Shown: positions 44,657-53,341, counted from the first letter of the stretch. The stretch is DNA of 64,000 bases from Phycicoccus sp. (GCA_012927555.1 JABBOX010000259.1:1-64000); one strand, 5' to 3'. The notes: generated by a model not told the origin, from the sequence alone. Made by a program: numbers and translations.

Positions 44657-46024
44657 TCAGAGTCCGATGACCGCTTTGCGAACGGCATCCAGACTGCGCT
44701 CGACGTCCTTCTCGTTGGTCGACCAGTTGCTCACCGAGATCCGGAGCACGCTCTGGTCGTGCCACGTCGAGCCGGTCATCCAGGCCGTGCCGTCCTCGAG
44801 CATCCGGCGTACGACCTCCTGCGTGCGCTGGTCGGTGCCGAACGTCGCACACACCTGGGTGAACACCACGTCGTTCAGCACGGTCGCGCCCTCGATCTCG
44901 TCCAGACCCGCGGCGAAGGTGGAGGCGTGCCGGCAGAGACGCTCTACGAGCTCGGCCACCCCGGAGCGCCCCAGTGACCGCAGCACCGCCCACACCGTAA
45001 ACGCACGCCCGCGCCGCGAGAGCTCGGGAACCTTGTCGAACGGCTCCCCCAGCTCGTCGTGGATCAGGTACGCGCCGTGCATACCCATCGACGCGCGCAG
45101 AGCCGCGGCATCGCGGACGATGGCGATGCCGGTGTCGTAGGGCACGTTCAACGTCTTGTGCGCATCCGTCGCCCAGGAGTCCGCCGCCTCGCATCCCGTG
45201 ACCAGATGCCGGTATGACGGTGAGGCCGCCGCCCACAGCCCGAACGCACCATCGACATGCACCCAGGCTCCATGCGCGTGAGCCGCGGTGATCGCGTCGG
45301 CAAACGGGTCGAACGCGCCGGAGTGCACGTTGCCCGCCTGGAGTACGACGATCGTCGGCTCGTCGCTGCCTTGTTCGAGCGCAGCCTGCAGCGCGTCGGC
45401 ACGCAGCCGCCCCTGCTCGTCGACCGGGACCTGCTCGGGTGATCCCAGCCCGAGATAGCGAAGGGCGAGGTCGACGGTGTCGTGCCGCTCGGCGCCCACC
45501 ATGACACGCACTCGTGGTCCGCCGCCCAGACCGCGCTGGGTCACGTCCCAGCCGGCCTGCCGGAGGACGGCATCGCGCCCGGCGGCCAGCCCGGTGAAGT
45601 TGGCCATGGTGCCACCCGTCACGAACCCGACGGCGCTCTCGCCGGGCAGCCCGAGGAGGTCCAGCAGCCAGGCGCTGGTGACGTCTTCGACCGCACTGTG
45701 CGCCGGGGTCACCCGGCGCAGGCCGCTGTTCTGGTCCCATGCGCTGACCAACCAGTCGGCCGCGAGGGCGGCGGGATGCGTTCCTCCGATGACGAAGCCG
45801 AAGAAGCGCCCCGACCCCATGGCGGTGAGTCCGGGCTCGCACGCCTCGGCCAACAGGTCGACGACTTCTGCGGGGTCGGACCCATGGTCCGGAAGGGCCG
45901 TGCCGAGCGCCTCCGCCACCTGCTCGATGGAGGCCTGTGGTGGGACCGGTCGATCCTCCAGGGATGCCAACCAGTCCAGTGCATGCCGGTGCGCCCGATC
46001 GAGCGCAGCTGAGTGTTGGTCCAT
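44657..46024 (-). CDS. PLP-dependent group II decarboxylase/aminotransferase-like protein
   Basis: 455 aa. Aromatic-L-amino-acid/glutamate decarboxylase-type fold: GSGRFFGFVIGGTHPAALAADWLVSAWDQN, substrate loop GFVTGGTMANFTGLAAGRD, acid WVHVDGAFGLWAA, and the PLP Lys in DSWATDAHKTLNVPYDTG. The ATG at 46024 is chosen; the track start (46177) lies in the VOC gene. The real substrate cannot be told, and some members are better described as class V aminotransferase-like. It lies 16 bases downstream of the VOC gene on the same strand. Confidence 0.85.
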   Translation of the reverse strand: MDQHSAALDRAHRHALDWLASLEDRPVPPQASIEQVAEALGTALPDHGSDPAEVVDLLAEACEPGLTAMGSGRFFGFVIGGTHPAALAADWLVSAWDQNSGLRRVTPAHSAVEDVTSAWLLDLLGLPGESAVGFVTGGTMANFTGLAAGRDAVLRQAGWDVTQRGLGGGPRVRVMVGAERHDTVDLALRYLGLGSPEQVPVDEQGRLRADALQAALEQGSDEPTIVVLQAGNVHSGAFDPFADAITAAHAHGAWVHVDGAFGLWAAASPSYRHLVTGCEAADSWATDAHKTLNVPYDTGIAIVRDAAALRASMGMHGAYLIHDELGEPFDKVPELSRRGRAFTVWAVLRSLGRSGVAELVERLCRHASTFAAGLDEIEGATVLNDVVFTQVCATFGTDQRTQEVVRRMLEDGTAWMTGSTWHDQSVLRISVSNWSTNEKDVERSLDAVRKAVIGL

Positions 46025-46040
46025 CGGTCGAGTTTCGGGG

Positions 46041-46466
46041 TCAGCTGTCTGGGACCTGGGCGCCGGCGATGTTGACCAGCCAGTTGACGCCGAACTTGTC
46101 AGAGCACATCCCGAAGGTGTCGCCCCATGGGGCGCGCTCAAGCGGCATCGCGATGGTGCCTCCAGCCGAGAGCCCATCCCAGAAGCGACGCAGCTCGGCT
46201 TCGTCCTGGCCGCTGAGGGAAACGGAAAAGCTGTCTCCCGGCGTGTAGCCCATGCTGTTGGGGGTATCGGCGGCCATGAGAGTCAGCCCGCTCTCAGTCA
46301 CCAGCATCGCGTGCATGATCTTGTCCTGCTCGGCAGGATCTTGACTGGCTTGGAACTCTGCAAACGTGCTCAGGGTGAGTTCGCCGCCGAATACAGACTG
46401 ATAGAACTCCATCGCCTGCTTGGCCGTATCGCGAAAGCCAAGGTACGGATTGAGCTTGGTGCTCAT
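46041..46466 (-). CDS. VOC-family PhnB-like protein
   Basis: 141 aa with paired beta-alpha-beta-beta-beta modules: NPYLGFRDTAKQAMEFYQSVFGGELTLSTF, then HAMLVTESGLTLMAAD, and WGDTFGMCSDKFGVNWLVNI. This is the PhnB/YxeS type of the glyoxalase/bleomycin-resistance superfamily. It is probably a metal-free or metal-binding dimer of unknown substrate. ATG 46466 with a good AGGAGG-like site (GGAGGTCTTC in the minus strand). It probably shares a transcript with the decarboxylase gene. Confidence 0.85.
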   Translation of the reverse strand: MSTKLNPYLGFRDTAKQAMEFYQSVFGGELTLSTFAEFQASQDPAEQDKIMHAMLVTESGLTLMAADTPNSMGYTPGDSFSVSLSGQDEAELRRFWDGLSAGGTIAMPLERAPWGDTFGMCSDKFGVNWLVNIAGAQVPDS

Positions 46467-46569
46467 ATGAAGACCTCCTGGGACTATCGGGTGGACGATG
46501 TCGATGCTTTCCAGAGGACTGTTCTACCTGACCGGTGCTTCCGCCGACAAGACTCACATGGCGCCCAGC

Positions 46570-46788
46570 TCACCTGGCCGACGAGCCGAACGCGAGCTGG
46601 CCTCGGTGAAATTCGAATGGTCGGGTGGGATAGCGGTATAGCTCTCCGAGAGTCATGTAGCTGCGGAAGAACGGGTCCCAGCGCGTCGGGTAGTGCATGC
46701 CCAGGGACAGCTCCCTGTCGGCGGCGAGGAGAACGCGATGCTGCAGCTTGGTGATGACTCGATCGAGCTTGGCGCCCACCCTGTTGTG
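46570..46788 (-). pseudogene. DinB-family C-terminal fragment
   Basis: The minus-strand frame carries LGMHYPTRWDPFFRSYMTLGELYRYPTRPFEFHRGQL, the C-terminal block of actinobacterial DinB-like proteins. Only about 70 residues remain; the N-terminal helices with the metal His are absent, and the frame runs into the PIG-L gene stop. It is therefore a truncated copy. It could still be expressed from GTG 46779 but would not form the four-helix bundle. Confidence 0.6.
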
Positions 46789-46808
46789 GCCGTGCGAAGG
46801 GCCAGAGT

Positions 46809-47603
46809 CTAGAGCGGGAGCGCACTCTCCAGGGCAGCCGTGCCACGTTGATCAGTAGCGCCCCCGCGGCGGCGGAAGGACTCCTGGCCGAAGGCGGCCT
46901 CGACCTGCTCTGCGGGCATCGCCAGGAATGGGCCGAAGTCACCAACCTGGGACTCGTGCGCGGCCATCGCCGAGCGCTTTGCGGCCATCGCTGCGCGCAC
47001 ATCCACGACGGTGGTGATCTCCGACTCGGGCAGCCCGAACTCCGAGACGTCCGGCGGTGCTGCCTCGGCGGCCCATTGCGGGTTGCTGGCCATGAGCCTG
47101 ACCATGTGGTCGCGATTCACTGTCGCCTCGTATACGTGGGTGACCCCGGCGAGCTCCGCGGCCCGGACCCCGACGACGTGAACCTGGATGTGGTCGGGAT
47201 GCCCGTAGTTGCCATGCGGGTCGTAAACGGTGAGCACGTCGGCGCCCTCCTCGACCAACAGCGCTGCCAGACGTGAGGCGGCGACCTCGACGTCCACGTT
47301 GCAGAACGCGTCGTCCCGCGTGTTGTCGGGGGTGCCGGCCATCCCCGAGTCCGCATAACCGAGCATCTCCAGCCGGTGCACCCCAAGTGCGCCGGCCGAG
47401 GTCTCCAGCTCTCGGCGCCGCCGGTCGACGAGCTGCTCGCCATCGGCCAGCAACCCCTCCGGCACCTCCCCCAGCGCGCCGTCGGTGGCGGTCACCAGCA
47501 CCACCCGGTGTCCGGCGTCCGCAGCAAGGCGCATGACACCACCGGTGGTGAAGACCTCGTCGTCGGGGTGGGCGTGGAAGCACACGAGCACACTCTTGGT
47601 CAC
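46809..47603 (-). CDS. PIG-L/MshB-family deacetylase
   Basis: 264 aa from GTG 47603. The zinc motif AHPDDE is near the N terminus (FHAHPDDEVFTTGGVM), the second ligand region is DPHGNYGHPDHIQVHVVG, and GALGVHRLEMLGYADSGM is the usual linker. The family includes MshB (mycothiol synthesis) and Mca (mycothiol conjugate amidase). Length and motifs fit both, with Mca-like or MshB-like role unresolved. The ORF track extends 35 residues upstream in poor codon use. Zinc-dependent, cytoplasmic. Confidence 0.85.
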   Translation of the reverse strand: MTKSVLVCFHAHPDDEVFTTGGVMRLAADAGHRVVLVTATDGALGEVPEGLLADGEQLVDRRRRELETSAGALGVHRLEMLGYADSGMAGTPDNTRDDAFCNVDVEVAASRLAALLVEEGADVLTVYDPHGNYGHPDHIQVHVVGVRAAELAGVTHVYEATVNRDHMVRLMASNPQWAAEAAPPDVSEFGLPESEITTVVDVRAAMAAKRSAMAAHESQVGDFGPFLAMPAEQVEAAFGQESFRRRGGATDQRGTAALESALPL

Positions 47604-47679
47604 GGTGATGTCAACTGCCTGGCCGGACTCATCATTCCGATTGACCCGATGTGGGCCCCCGAGCCGACATGATGGAGTC

Positions 47680-48084
47680 ATGAGTCCTCCTGAGCAGCCA
47701 GCTCTCAACGTCTTGGGTGGCCCGCTGGAGGAATGTGGGACGGACCCGATGACCGGGTTCTACCGTGACGGCTGCTGCAACTCCGGGCCGCAGGACTTGG
47801 GCAGCCATACCGTATGCACCGTCGTGACCGCCGACTTCCTCGTCCATCAGCGGCGGGTGGGCAACGACCTGTCGACGCCACGCCCCGAGTACGACTTTCC
47901 CGGCCTGCAGCCGGGAGACCGCTGGTGTGTCGTCGCCAGGCGCTGGATGGAGGCTTACCTGGATGGTGTGCCAGCACCGGTGGTTCTGGCCGCCACACAC
48001 GAGCGGGCCCTGGACGTCATACCGCTGGAAGCGTTGCGGGAGCACGCGATCGATGTCCCTGATGACCCCGGAGGTCTCTCTTGA
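47680..48084 (+). CDS. DUF2237 family protein
   Basis: 134 aa. NVLGGPLEECGTDPMTGFYRDGCCNSGPQDLGSHTVCTVVTADFLVHQRRVGNDLSTPRPEYDFPGL matches the family, with conserved CGTDPMTGFYRDGCC and LGSHTVC cysteines. PGDRWCVVARRWMEAYLDGVPAPVVLAATHERALDVIPLEAL is the other diagnostic part. Function unknown; small soluble proteins. ATG 47680. Its stop overlaps the TTG start of the next gene, so the two are cotranslated. Confidence 0.85.
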   Translation: MSPPEQPALNVLGGPLEECGTDPMTGFYRDGCCNSGPQDLGSHTVCTVVTADFLVHQRRVGNDLSTPRPEYDFPGLQPGDRWCVVARRWMEAYLDGVPAPVVLAATHERALDVIPLEALREHAIDVPDDPGGLS

Positions 48085-48575
48085 GTGAACCGACCCTTGA
48101 CCCGATCGTCCAGCGGGCAATGCTCAGCAACGACACGGTGTACGAGGTGCTGCCCTGCGATCCCGACCTGGCCGATACGGCTGCCTTCTGCGCTCACTAC
48201 GGCTTCGCCGTCGAGCAGGCGGCGAATACCATTCTGGTCGCTTCCAAGAAGGTCGCCCCGCCGAAGTACGCCGCCTGCGTCGTGCTGGGGACAACTCGGT
48301 TGGACGTCAACAAGAAGGTCAGCGAGCTGCTCGGCGTCAAGCGACTCTCCTTCGCCGACGAAGAGACCACCATCGACCTCACCGGCATGATGATCGGTGG
48401 CGTCACTGCGTTTGGCATTGGTGATCTGCCCATCTACGTCGACAGTGCGGTCATGGAGCAGGACCGGGTGGTGATGGGTGGCGGCAATCGCTCCAGCAAG
48501 CTGCTGCTCAACCCGAATGAGCTCACCAAGCTGCCCAACGTTGTCGTCGTCGAGGGCCTCGCCAAGCCCAGATAG
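48081..48575 (+). CDS. YbaK/EbsC-type aminoacyl-tRNA deacylase
   Basis: 164 aa. VYEVLPCDPDLADTAAFCAHYGFAVEQAANTILVASKK has the CH-less YbaK fold start, and KKVSELLGVKRLSFADEETTIDLTGMMIGGVTAFGI has the conserved Lys-rich helix and GG..P/FG loop. It likely hydrolyses mischarged tRNA (Cys-tRNA-Pro type). TTG 48081 overlaps the DUF2237 stop; GAGG is eight bases upstream. The pair DUF2237-YbaK is unusual and may reflect chance. Confidence 0.85.
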   Translation: MSEPTLDPIVQRAMLSNDTVYEVLPCDPDLADTAAFCAHYGFAVEQAANTILVASKKVAPPKYAACVVLGTTRLDVNKKVSELLGVKRLSFADEETTIDLTGMMIGGVTAFGIGDLPIYVDSAVMEQDRVVMGGGNRSSKLLLNPNELTKLPNVVVVEGLAKPR

Positions 48576-48698
48576 AACCGTCGGCACCAGCCCGCAACCG
48601 GTGCAATGACGTTCGACTACGGCTGAGAGCTTTGCCGTTCCGGCGGACAAGGTCCGGCAACCGATGGTCCCTGCGGTCCAGCTGCCAGTCCTTCTTGT

Positions 48699-49766
48699 TC
48701 ACCGGGTGTCCGGGGGCGGCTGCGCCCGGTGATGCCCAGTGGCGGTGTGATGGTCAACGCCTGACCGGATGCTGGGGTTGACGTGGACGGTGGCGTCATC
48801 GAGGCGGGGCACGCGGTGGATCAGCTGGTGCTGAGCCTCGTCGGCGATCGCGTGGGCCTGGACGACGCTGAGCGTGTCGTCGACGGTCAGGGTGGTCTCG
48901 GCGCGCATCCGGTGCCCGATCCAACGCAGCTGGACGCTTTCGACGCTGTGGACGCCGGGTACGTCGCGCAGGGCTGCCTCGGCAGCGTCGACCAGGTCGG
49001 GGTCGACGGCGTCCATCAGCCGGCGGTAGATGTCCCGGGCCGCGCCGCGCAGAACCGCCAGGATCGCCACCGTGATGAGCAGGCCGACGATGGGGTCGGC
49101 CAGCGGGAAGCCGGCCATCACCCCGATCGCTCCGATCACCACGGCCAGGGAGGTGAACCCGTCGGTGCGGGCGTGCAGCCCGTCCGCTACCAGGGCGGCC
49201 GAGCCGATCTTGGTCCCGACCCGGATCCGGTAGACGGCCACAAGCTCGTTGCCGGCGAAGCCGATCAGACCGGCTACGACGACGATCCACGCATGACTGA
49301 TGGGCTGGGGGTCGATCAGTCGGCGAATCGACTCATACGCGGCAAGGGTCGCGGACAACGCGATCATGGCGACGATGAAGACACCGGCCAGGTCCTCGGC
49401 CCGCCCGTATCCGTAGGTGTATCGGCGGTTCGCCGTGCGCCGGCCCAGAACGAACGCAACCCACAGGGGTATGGCGGTCAGCGCGTCGGAGAAGTTGTGG
49501 ATGGTGTCGGCCAGCAGAGCGACCGACCCCGTGATCAGCACCACAACCAGCTGCGCGATCGCCGTGACGCCCAGGGCGACCAGGCTGATCTTGACCGCAC
49601 GGATCCCCTCGGCGCTGGCCTCCAACGCCGAGTCGACCGAGTCCGCCGCGTCGTGTCGGTGCGGGCTGAAGAGTGACTGCACGAAACCCTTCAGGCCGAG
49701 CGGGTGCTGATGGTCGTGTTCACCACCAGAGCCGTGACCGTGCCCTGCGGGGTGGGCATCAGACAT
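48699..49766 (-). CDS. cation diffusion facilitator (CDF) metal efflux transporter
   Basis: 355 aa from ATG 49766. A His-rich N terminus (GHGHGSGGEHDHQHP) is followed by six membrane helices. The two metal-binding HxxxD pairs are LLADTIHNFSDAL (TM2) and LVADGLHARTDGF (TM5). A cytoplasmic C-terminal domain (VPGVHSVESVQLRWIGHRMRAETTLTVDD) completes the family layout. It exports Zn2+, Co2+ or Ni2+ against protons. The ATG lies inside the 3' end of the ArsR gene (8-base overlap), so the regulator controls the pump. The track start is too far upstream. Confidence 0.9.
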   Translation of the reverse strand: MSDAHPAGHGHGSGGEHDHQHPLGLKGFVQSLFSPHRHDAADSVDSALEASAEGIRAVKISLVALGVTAIAQLVVVLITGSVALLADTIHNFSDALTAIPLWVAFVLGRRTANRRYTYGYGRAEDLAGVFIVAMIALSATLAAYESIRRLIDPQPISHAWIVVVAGLIGFAGNELVAVYRIRVGTKIGSAALVADGLHARTDGFTSLAVVIGAIGVMAGFPLADPIVGLLITVAILAVLRGAARDIYRRLMDAVDPDLVDAAEAALRDVPGVHSVESVQLRWIGHRMRAETTLTVDDTLSVVQAHAIADEAQHQLIHRVPRLDDATVHVNPSIRSGVDHHTATGHHRAQPPPDTR

Positions 49767-50124
49767 GGGCGTCACCTTCGGCGTCCACGTGATGGGGCGG
49801 AACTTCGGGGCCGGCGTGCTCGGCGTTGTACACAGCGTCGCGGACCAGCCGGGCCACGTGCTCGTTCTCCAGCCGATAGAACACCTGGGTCCCCGCCCGC
49901 CGGGTCCGCACCAACCTGGCCATCCGCAGCTTGGCCAAATGCTGGGACACAGACGGCGCTGGCTTGCCGACCCGGTCAGCCAGCTCATTGACCGCCAGCT
50001 CCTGATCGATCAATGCCCACAACAGGCGCACCCGGGTCGTGTCCGACAACATCCGGAACACCTCAACAGCGAGCTCGGCCTGCTCGATCGGCAAGTCTTC
50101 AGATTCACTAATACCTGCATGCAT
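49759..50124 (-). CDS. ArsR/SmtB-family metal-sensing repressor
   Basis: 121 aa from ATG 50124. The helix-turn-helix is RLLWALIDQELAVNELADRVGKPAPSVSQHLAKLRMARLV, and the wing RTRRAGTQVFYRL. There are no Cys; the C-terminal helix and tail are His/Asp-rich (ENEHVARLVRDAVYNAEHAG, PPHHVDAEGDAH), like the alpha-5 sites of NmtR/CzrA-type zinc, nickel or cobalt sensors. It overlaps the CDF gene, so it should repress this pump and release on metal binding. The start lies directly behind a TATTAT -10, so translation may be leaderless. Confidence 0.85.
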   Translation of the reverse strand: MHAGISESEDLPIEQAELAVEVFRMLSDTTRVRLLWALIDQELAVNELADRVGKPAPSVSQHLAKLRMARLVRTRRAGTQVFYRLENEHVARLVRDAVYNAEHAGPEVPPHHVDAEGDAHV

Positions 50125-50138
50125 ACGCAGATAATACC
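50111..50138 (-). promoter_or_regulatory. leaderless promoter and palindromic operator of the arsR-CDF operon
   Basis: On the minus strand TATTAT (-10) is six bases upstream of the ATG. The same region has the imperfect palindrome ATACCTGC-N8-GCAGATAA, the type of 12-2-12-like site bound by SmtB/CzrA repressors. A second partial copy (ATACCTGCAG) lies just upstream. Operator, -10 and start codon overlap, which would let the repressor block both transcription and start access. Confidence 0.5.
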
Positions 50139-50224
50139 TGCAGCCGGTCGGAACCACTTCTGAGGGCGTTTCGACGGGCTGGGTCCGGTGTCACCGATTG
50201 TCAGTGGCGGTGTGCTCGCAGGCG

Positions 50225-50851
50225 TCAGACCGGGTCAACCGTGCGGGTGACCACCCAGCGGTGCGGGGAAATCAGTCGCGTACGTGCGAACCCGTGGTTC
50301 TCGAAGGCGGCCATCGGACCGGTGTGCAGGAACGACCCCGACAGCTTGCGGTCGTCGGTCTCCTCCGGGTAGCCCTCGACCGTGCCGCCGCCGTGGCGAG
50401 CGATCTCGGCCAGCGCCCCGCCGAGCGCGGCGTCGGCGACGCCGTGGCGGCGCAGGCCCTTGCCGGTGAAGAAGCACGTGATGCGCCAGTCAGGGAGGGC
50501 GGTGAGGCCCATCTCGTAGCGGCGCCGGCTCTTGACCTCCGGCAGCTCCCCCGGGGATCCGAATTGGCACCAGCCCAGGCACTGGTCGCCGTCGAGGACG
50601 AGCGCGGCGTGGGTGCGGCCCTCGCGTACGCGCTGCTCCTTCTCGGCTCGGTTCTGCGCAGGGGTGCGCCCCTTGCCCAGCTTGACGTGGAAGCCCATGC
50701 ACCAGCAGCCGCCCCACACGCCGTTGTTCGCCTCGACCAGCCGGGCAAACGCGGCCCACGTATGTACGTCCAGAGGCCGGACGGAGAGGGCACCGGTCAT
50801 CTCGCCGGTCATCTCGCCGGTCATCTCGCCGGTCGATCTCGGGTCGTTCAC
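50225..50851 (-). CDS. GNAT-family acetyltransferase
   Basis: 208 aa from GTG 50851. WAAFARLVEANNGVWGGCWCMGFH at the start is typical of a group of actinobacterial GNAT proteins, and ITCFFTGKGLRRHGVADAALGGALAEIARHGGGTVEGYP holds the acetyl-CoA region (RxxGVA) in variant form. C-terminal LHTGPMAAFENHGFARTRLI. An MTGE repeat near the N terminus comes from a 12-bp tandem repeat. The substrate is unknown. It is a single gene. Confidence 0.8.
   Translation of the reverse strand: MNDPRSTGEMTGEMTGEMTGALSVRPLDVHTWAAFARLVEANNGVWGGCWCMGFHVKLGKGRTPAQNRAEKEQRVREGRTHAALVLDGDQCLGWCQFGSPGELPEVKSRRRYEMGLTALPDWRITCFFTGKGLRRHGVADAALGGALAEIARHGGGTVEGYPEETDDRKLSGSFLHTGPMAAFENHGFARTRLISPHRWVVTRTVDPV
50793..50834 (-). 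repeat. 12-bp tandem repeat in the GNAT gene
   Basis: CCGGTCATCTCG occurs three times, then once with an inserted G. It encodes repeats of MTGE near the amino end of the acetyltransferase. The unit is a multiple of three, so changes in number stay in frame. Confidence 0.85.
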
Positions 50852-50943
50852 GGACACACTGTCAGTATGCCCGCATGCCGCCTGCCACCTGCGGTGCTCC
50901 GGGACCCCCAATGTGGCCATGCGCGTTCGTGGGCGCCGCCGGC

Positions 50944-51570
50944 TCAGCTTGGTCGTTCGTCAACGAGCTCGACGCGCAGTTGTGCCCAGCTGTCGGCGCG
51001 GGCCAGTTCGGGCGCCATCATCCCGGGGCTCACCGGGGTCGCGATGTCAGGTTGGAAGTGCACTGTGGTGCCAGTCGTCCCGTCATCAGCGACGGGCGTC
51101 AGATCGGTCGCTGGCACGCCGTGCTCGTAGCGTTGGGTCCATGACCCGCCGCTGCGCCGGTTGGTGTGGATCAGCCACTCGCTGAGGGCGGCCACGACGG
51201 ATATCCCATGGCGGGCATGGCCGTCCGGCAACGTCCCAGCATCCGGGTCGTCGAAGAAACGCAGGTCCTTGGTCCCCATGACCGGCTTCTTGATCACCCG
51301 CCCCTCGGCGTCGACGCGGGTATCGGTGCCGCGCCCGTCATCGGCCACCGACACCGAGCCGTCCGCGTGCAGCGTCACGATCCCGCAGCCCACCCTGCCC
51401 ATGGACTCGGCCTCGTCGGCGGCATAGGCGAGGACCTCGAGGATGAGGTGCTCCACCCCACTTGGCGCGTACCTTGCCGGCTGCTGCCGGATCTGCGCGA
51501 GATGCTCGTGGTCCACGGTGGCCGCCCAGTCGTGCGTCGTGTTCTCCCATGGCGACCTTGAATCTCTCAC
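50944..51570 (-). CDS. stand-alone GyrB-like GHKL ATPase domain, degenerate
   Basis: 208 aa from GTG 51570 with GGGAGG eight bases upstream. It aligns with the GyrB/ParE ATP-binding domain: GVEHLILEVLAYAADEAES, LHADGSVSVADDGRG, RHGISVVAALSEWLIHTNRR, WTQRYEHGVP. The Mg-binding Asn of the DNSxDEA motif is Tyr/Ala here (AYAADEA), so ATP hydrolysis is doubtful, though the Asp-Gly-x-Gly box is intact. No Toprim or transducer domain follows. It could be a gyrase-interacting or regulatory protein. It lies between the GNAT gene and glpD, all minus strand. Confidence 0.75.
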   Translation of the reverse strand: MRDSRSPWENTTHDWAATVDHEHLAQIRQQPARYAPSGVEHLILEVLAYAADEAESMGRVGCGIVTLHADGSVSVADDGRGTDTRVDAEGRVIKKPVMGTKDLRFFDDPDAGTLPDGHARHGISVVAALSEWLIHTNRRSGGSWTQRYEHGVPATDLTPVADDGTTGTTVHFQPDIATPVSPGMMAPELARADSWAQLRVELVDERPS

Positions 51571-51609
51571 CAGGTGATCCTCCCAATAACGAACAAGCCA
51601 GAGAAGCTG

Positions 51610-53319
51610 TCACGCCGAGTCGGCGGCACCGAGTCGGACGTCGGGCGCGCCGAGCCTGGCGGCATCGGCGGTCTGGTCATCGGGTTGCTCCTGTGACTCG
51701 CGTTCGGCCTTGACCCGCAACCGGTAGTGCTCGACTTCCTGGCTGATGCGTTCCGGCGTCCAGCCCAGGAGCGGGGCGATGATGTCGGCGACTTCGACCG
51801 CGGCCGCATCGCCGCGGTCGGGGACCTCGATCGAGATGCGGGTCCGGCGGGTGAGGACGTCATCCAGGTGCAGGGCGCCTTCGTGGCTGGCCGCGTAATA
51901 GACCTCGGCCTTCAGATATTCTGGCGCGCTGGCCAATGGCTCCCCGAGCTCTGGCCGTTCGGCGATCAGGTCGAGCAGCTCGGAGGACAAAGACCCGTAC
52001 CGTCCAAGCAGATGCTCGATCTTGGACACGTGCAGACCCGCGCGGTCGGCAATGAGCTGACGGGAGTTGAAGGCACCGAAATACCCGTCCGCTCCGGCCA
52101 GCGGAACACGTTCGGTACAGGACTTGGGGACCGTGCGTTCCAGCCCGTGAACCGCGGAGTCGACGGCGTCCTTGGCCATCACCCTGTATGTCGTGTACTT
52201 ACCCCCCGCGATGACCGTCAACCCGCGCACGGGGCTGGAGACCGCGTGTTCACGAGACAGCGTGCTGGTCGAGTCGGACTCACCAAACAGCAACGGGCGC
52301 AGTCCGGCGTACACCCCGACCACATCCTTGGGCGTCAGCGGATCCTGCAGGAGAGTGTTGGCCTGTCCGAGCAGGTAGTAGATGTCGCGCTGACTGGCCG
52401 CGGGGTGAGCCAGGTCAAGGTTCCAGTCGGTGTCGGTGGTGCCGATGATCCAGTGACTTCCCCACGGGATGATGAACAGCAGGCTCTTCGCGGTCTGGGT
52501 GATGATGCCAGTGGCGCTGTTGATCCGGTTTCGGGGAACGACGATGTGGACACCCTTGGATGCCCGTACCTGGAACTGGCCCAGCCCACCGACCATCTGC
52601 TGGATCTCATCGGTCCACACGCCTGCGGCGTTGATGACCTGGCGGGCCCGGATCCGGAACTCCCGGCCGATCTCCAAGTCCTTGACGGTGACCCCTACGA
52701 CGCGGTCGTCCTCGCGCACGAACCCGGTGACCCGCGTGCTGTTCACGCACAGCGCGCCGTAGCCGGCCGCGGTACGGGAGATCATCATGGTGTGGCGTGC
52801 ATCATCGACCTGTCCCTCATAGAAACGGATCGCGCCTCGGATCACCGACCTCTTCCCGGATGGAAAGGACTCCATCGTCTTCCGGCGGCCCAGGTGCTTG
52901 AGGTGTGCGGGCACACCACGCCCGGCCCCCATCACGTCATACACACCGATGCCCAGCCCGACGTAGCCGCGGTCGATGACCCTCTGGAGGGGGTAGATGA
53001 ACGGCACCGGGTGAGCCAGATGTGGGCACAGCGTGTTGAGCACCAGCGAACGTTCCCTCAGCGCCTCGAAGACGAGCGCGAAGTTGAGCTGCTCGAGATA
53101 GCGCAGGCCACCGTGGAACAGCTTGCTGGAACGGCTCGACGTGCCGGCGGCGTAGTCACGGGCTTCGACCAGGCCCACCTTCAGACCGCGAGTGACCGCG
53201 TCCAGCGCACACCCGGCGCCTACGACGCCGCCGCCGATGACCAGGACGTCGAGCTCTTCGTCGGCCAGCCTGGCCAGTGCTTTCGAACGCCCGGCCGGGC
53301 TCAGGGGTACGGCGCTCAT
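51610..53319 (-). CDS. glpD: glycerol-3-phosphate dehydrogenase (aerobic, FAD)
   Basis: 569 aa from ATG 53319 with AAAGGA upstream. FAD motif DVLVIGGGVVGAGCALDAVTRG, then DYAAGTSSRSSKLFHGGLRYLEQ, catalytic Arg region in WTDEIQQM, and WIIGTTDTDW. A long C-terminal domain includes LLGRYGSL. Peripheral membrane enzyme feeding electrons to quinone and making dihydroxyacetone phosphate. It follows glpK by 22 bases, so they form a glpK-glpD operon. There is no glpF in the window. The ORF track N terminus is shadow sequence. Confidence 0.93.
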   Translation of the reverse strand: MSAVPLSPAGRSKALARLADEELDVLVIGGGVVGAGCALDAVTRGLKVGLVEARDYAAGTSSRSSKLFHGGLRYLEQLNFALVFEALRERSLVLNTLCPHLAHPVPFIYPLQRVIDRGYVGLGIGVYDVMGAGRGVPAHLKHLGRRKTMESFPSGKRSVIRGAIRFYEGQVDDARHTMMISRTAAGYGALCVNSTRVTGFVREDDRVVGVTVKDLEIGREFRIRARQVINAAGVWTDEIQQMVGGLGQFQVRASKGVHIVVPRNRINSATGIITQTAKSLLFIIPWGSHWIIGTTDTDWNLDLAHPAASQRDIYYLLGQANTLLQDPLTPKDVVGVYAGLRPLLFGESDSTSTLSREHAVSSPVRGLTVIAGGKYTTYRVMAKDAVDSAVHGLERTVPKSCTERVPLAGADGYFGAFNSRQLIADRAGLHVSKIEHLLGRYGSLSSELLDLIAERPELGEPLASAPEYLKAEVYYAASHEGALHLDDVLTRRTRISIEVPDRGDAAAVEVADIIAPLLGWTPERISQEVEHYRLRVKAERESQEQPDDQTADAARLGAPDVRLGAADSA

Positions 53320-53341
53320 GTCAGCGGTTCCTTTCCATTGG

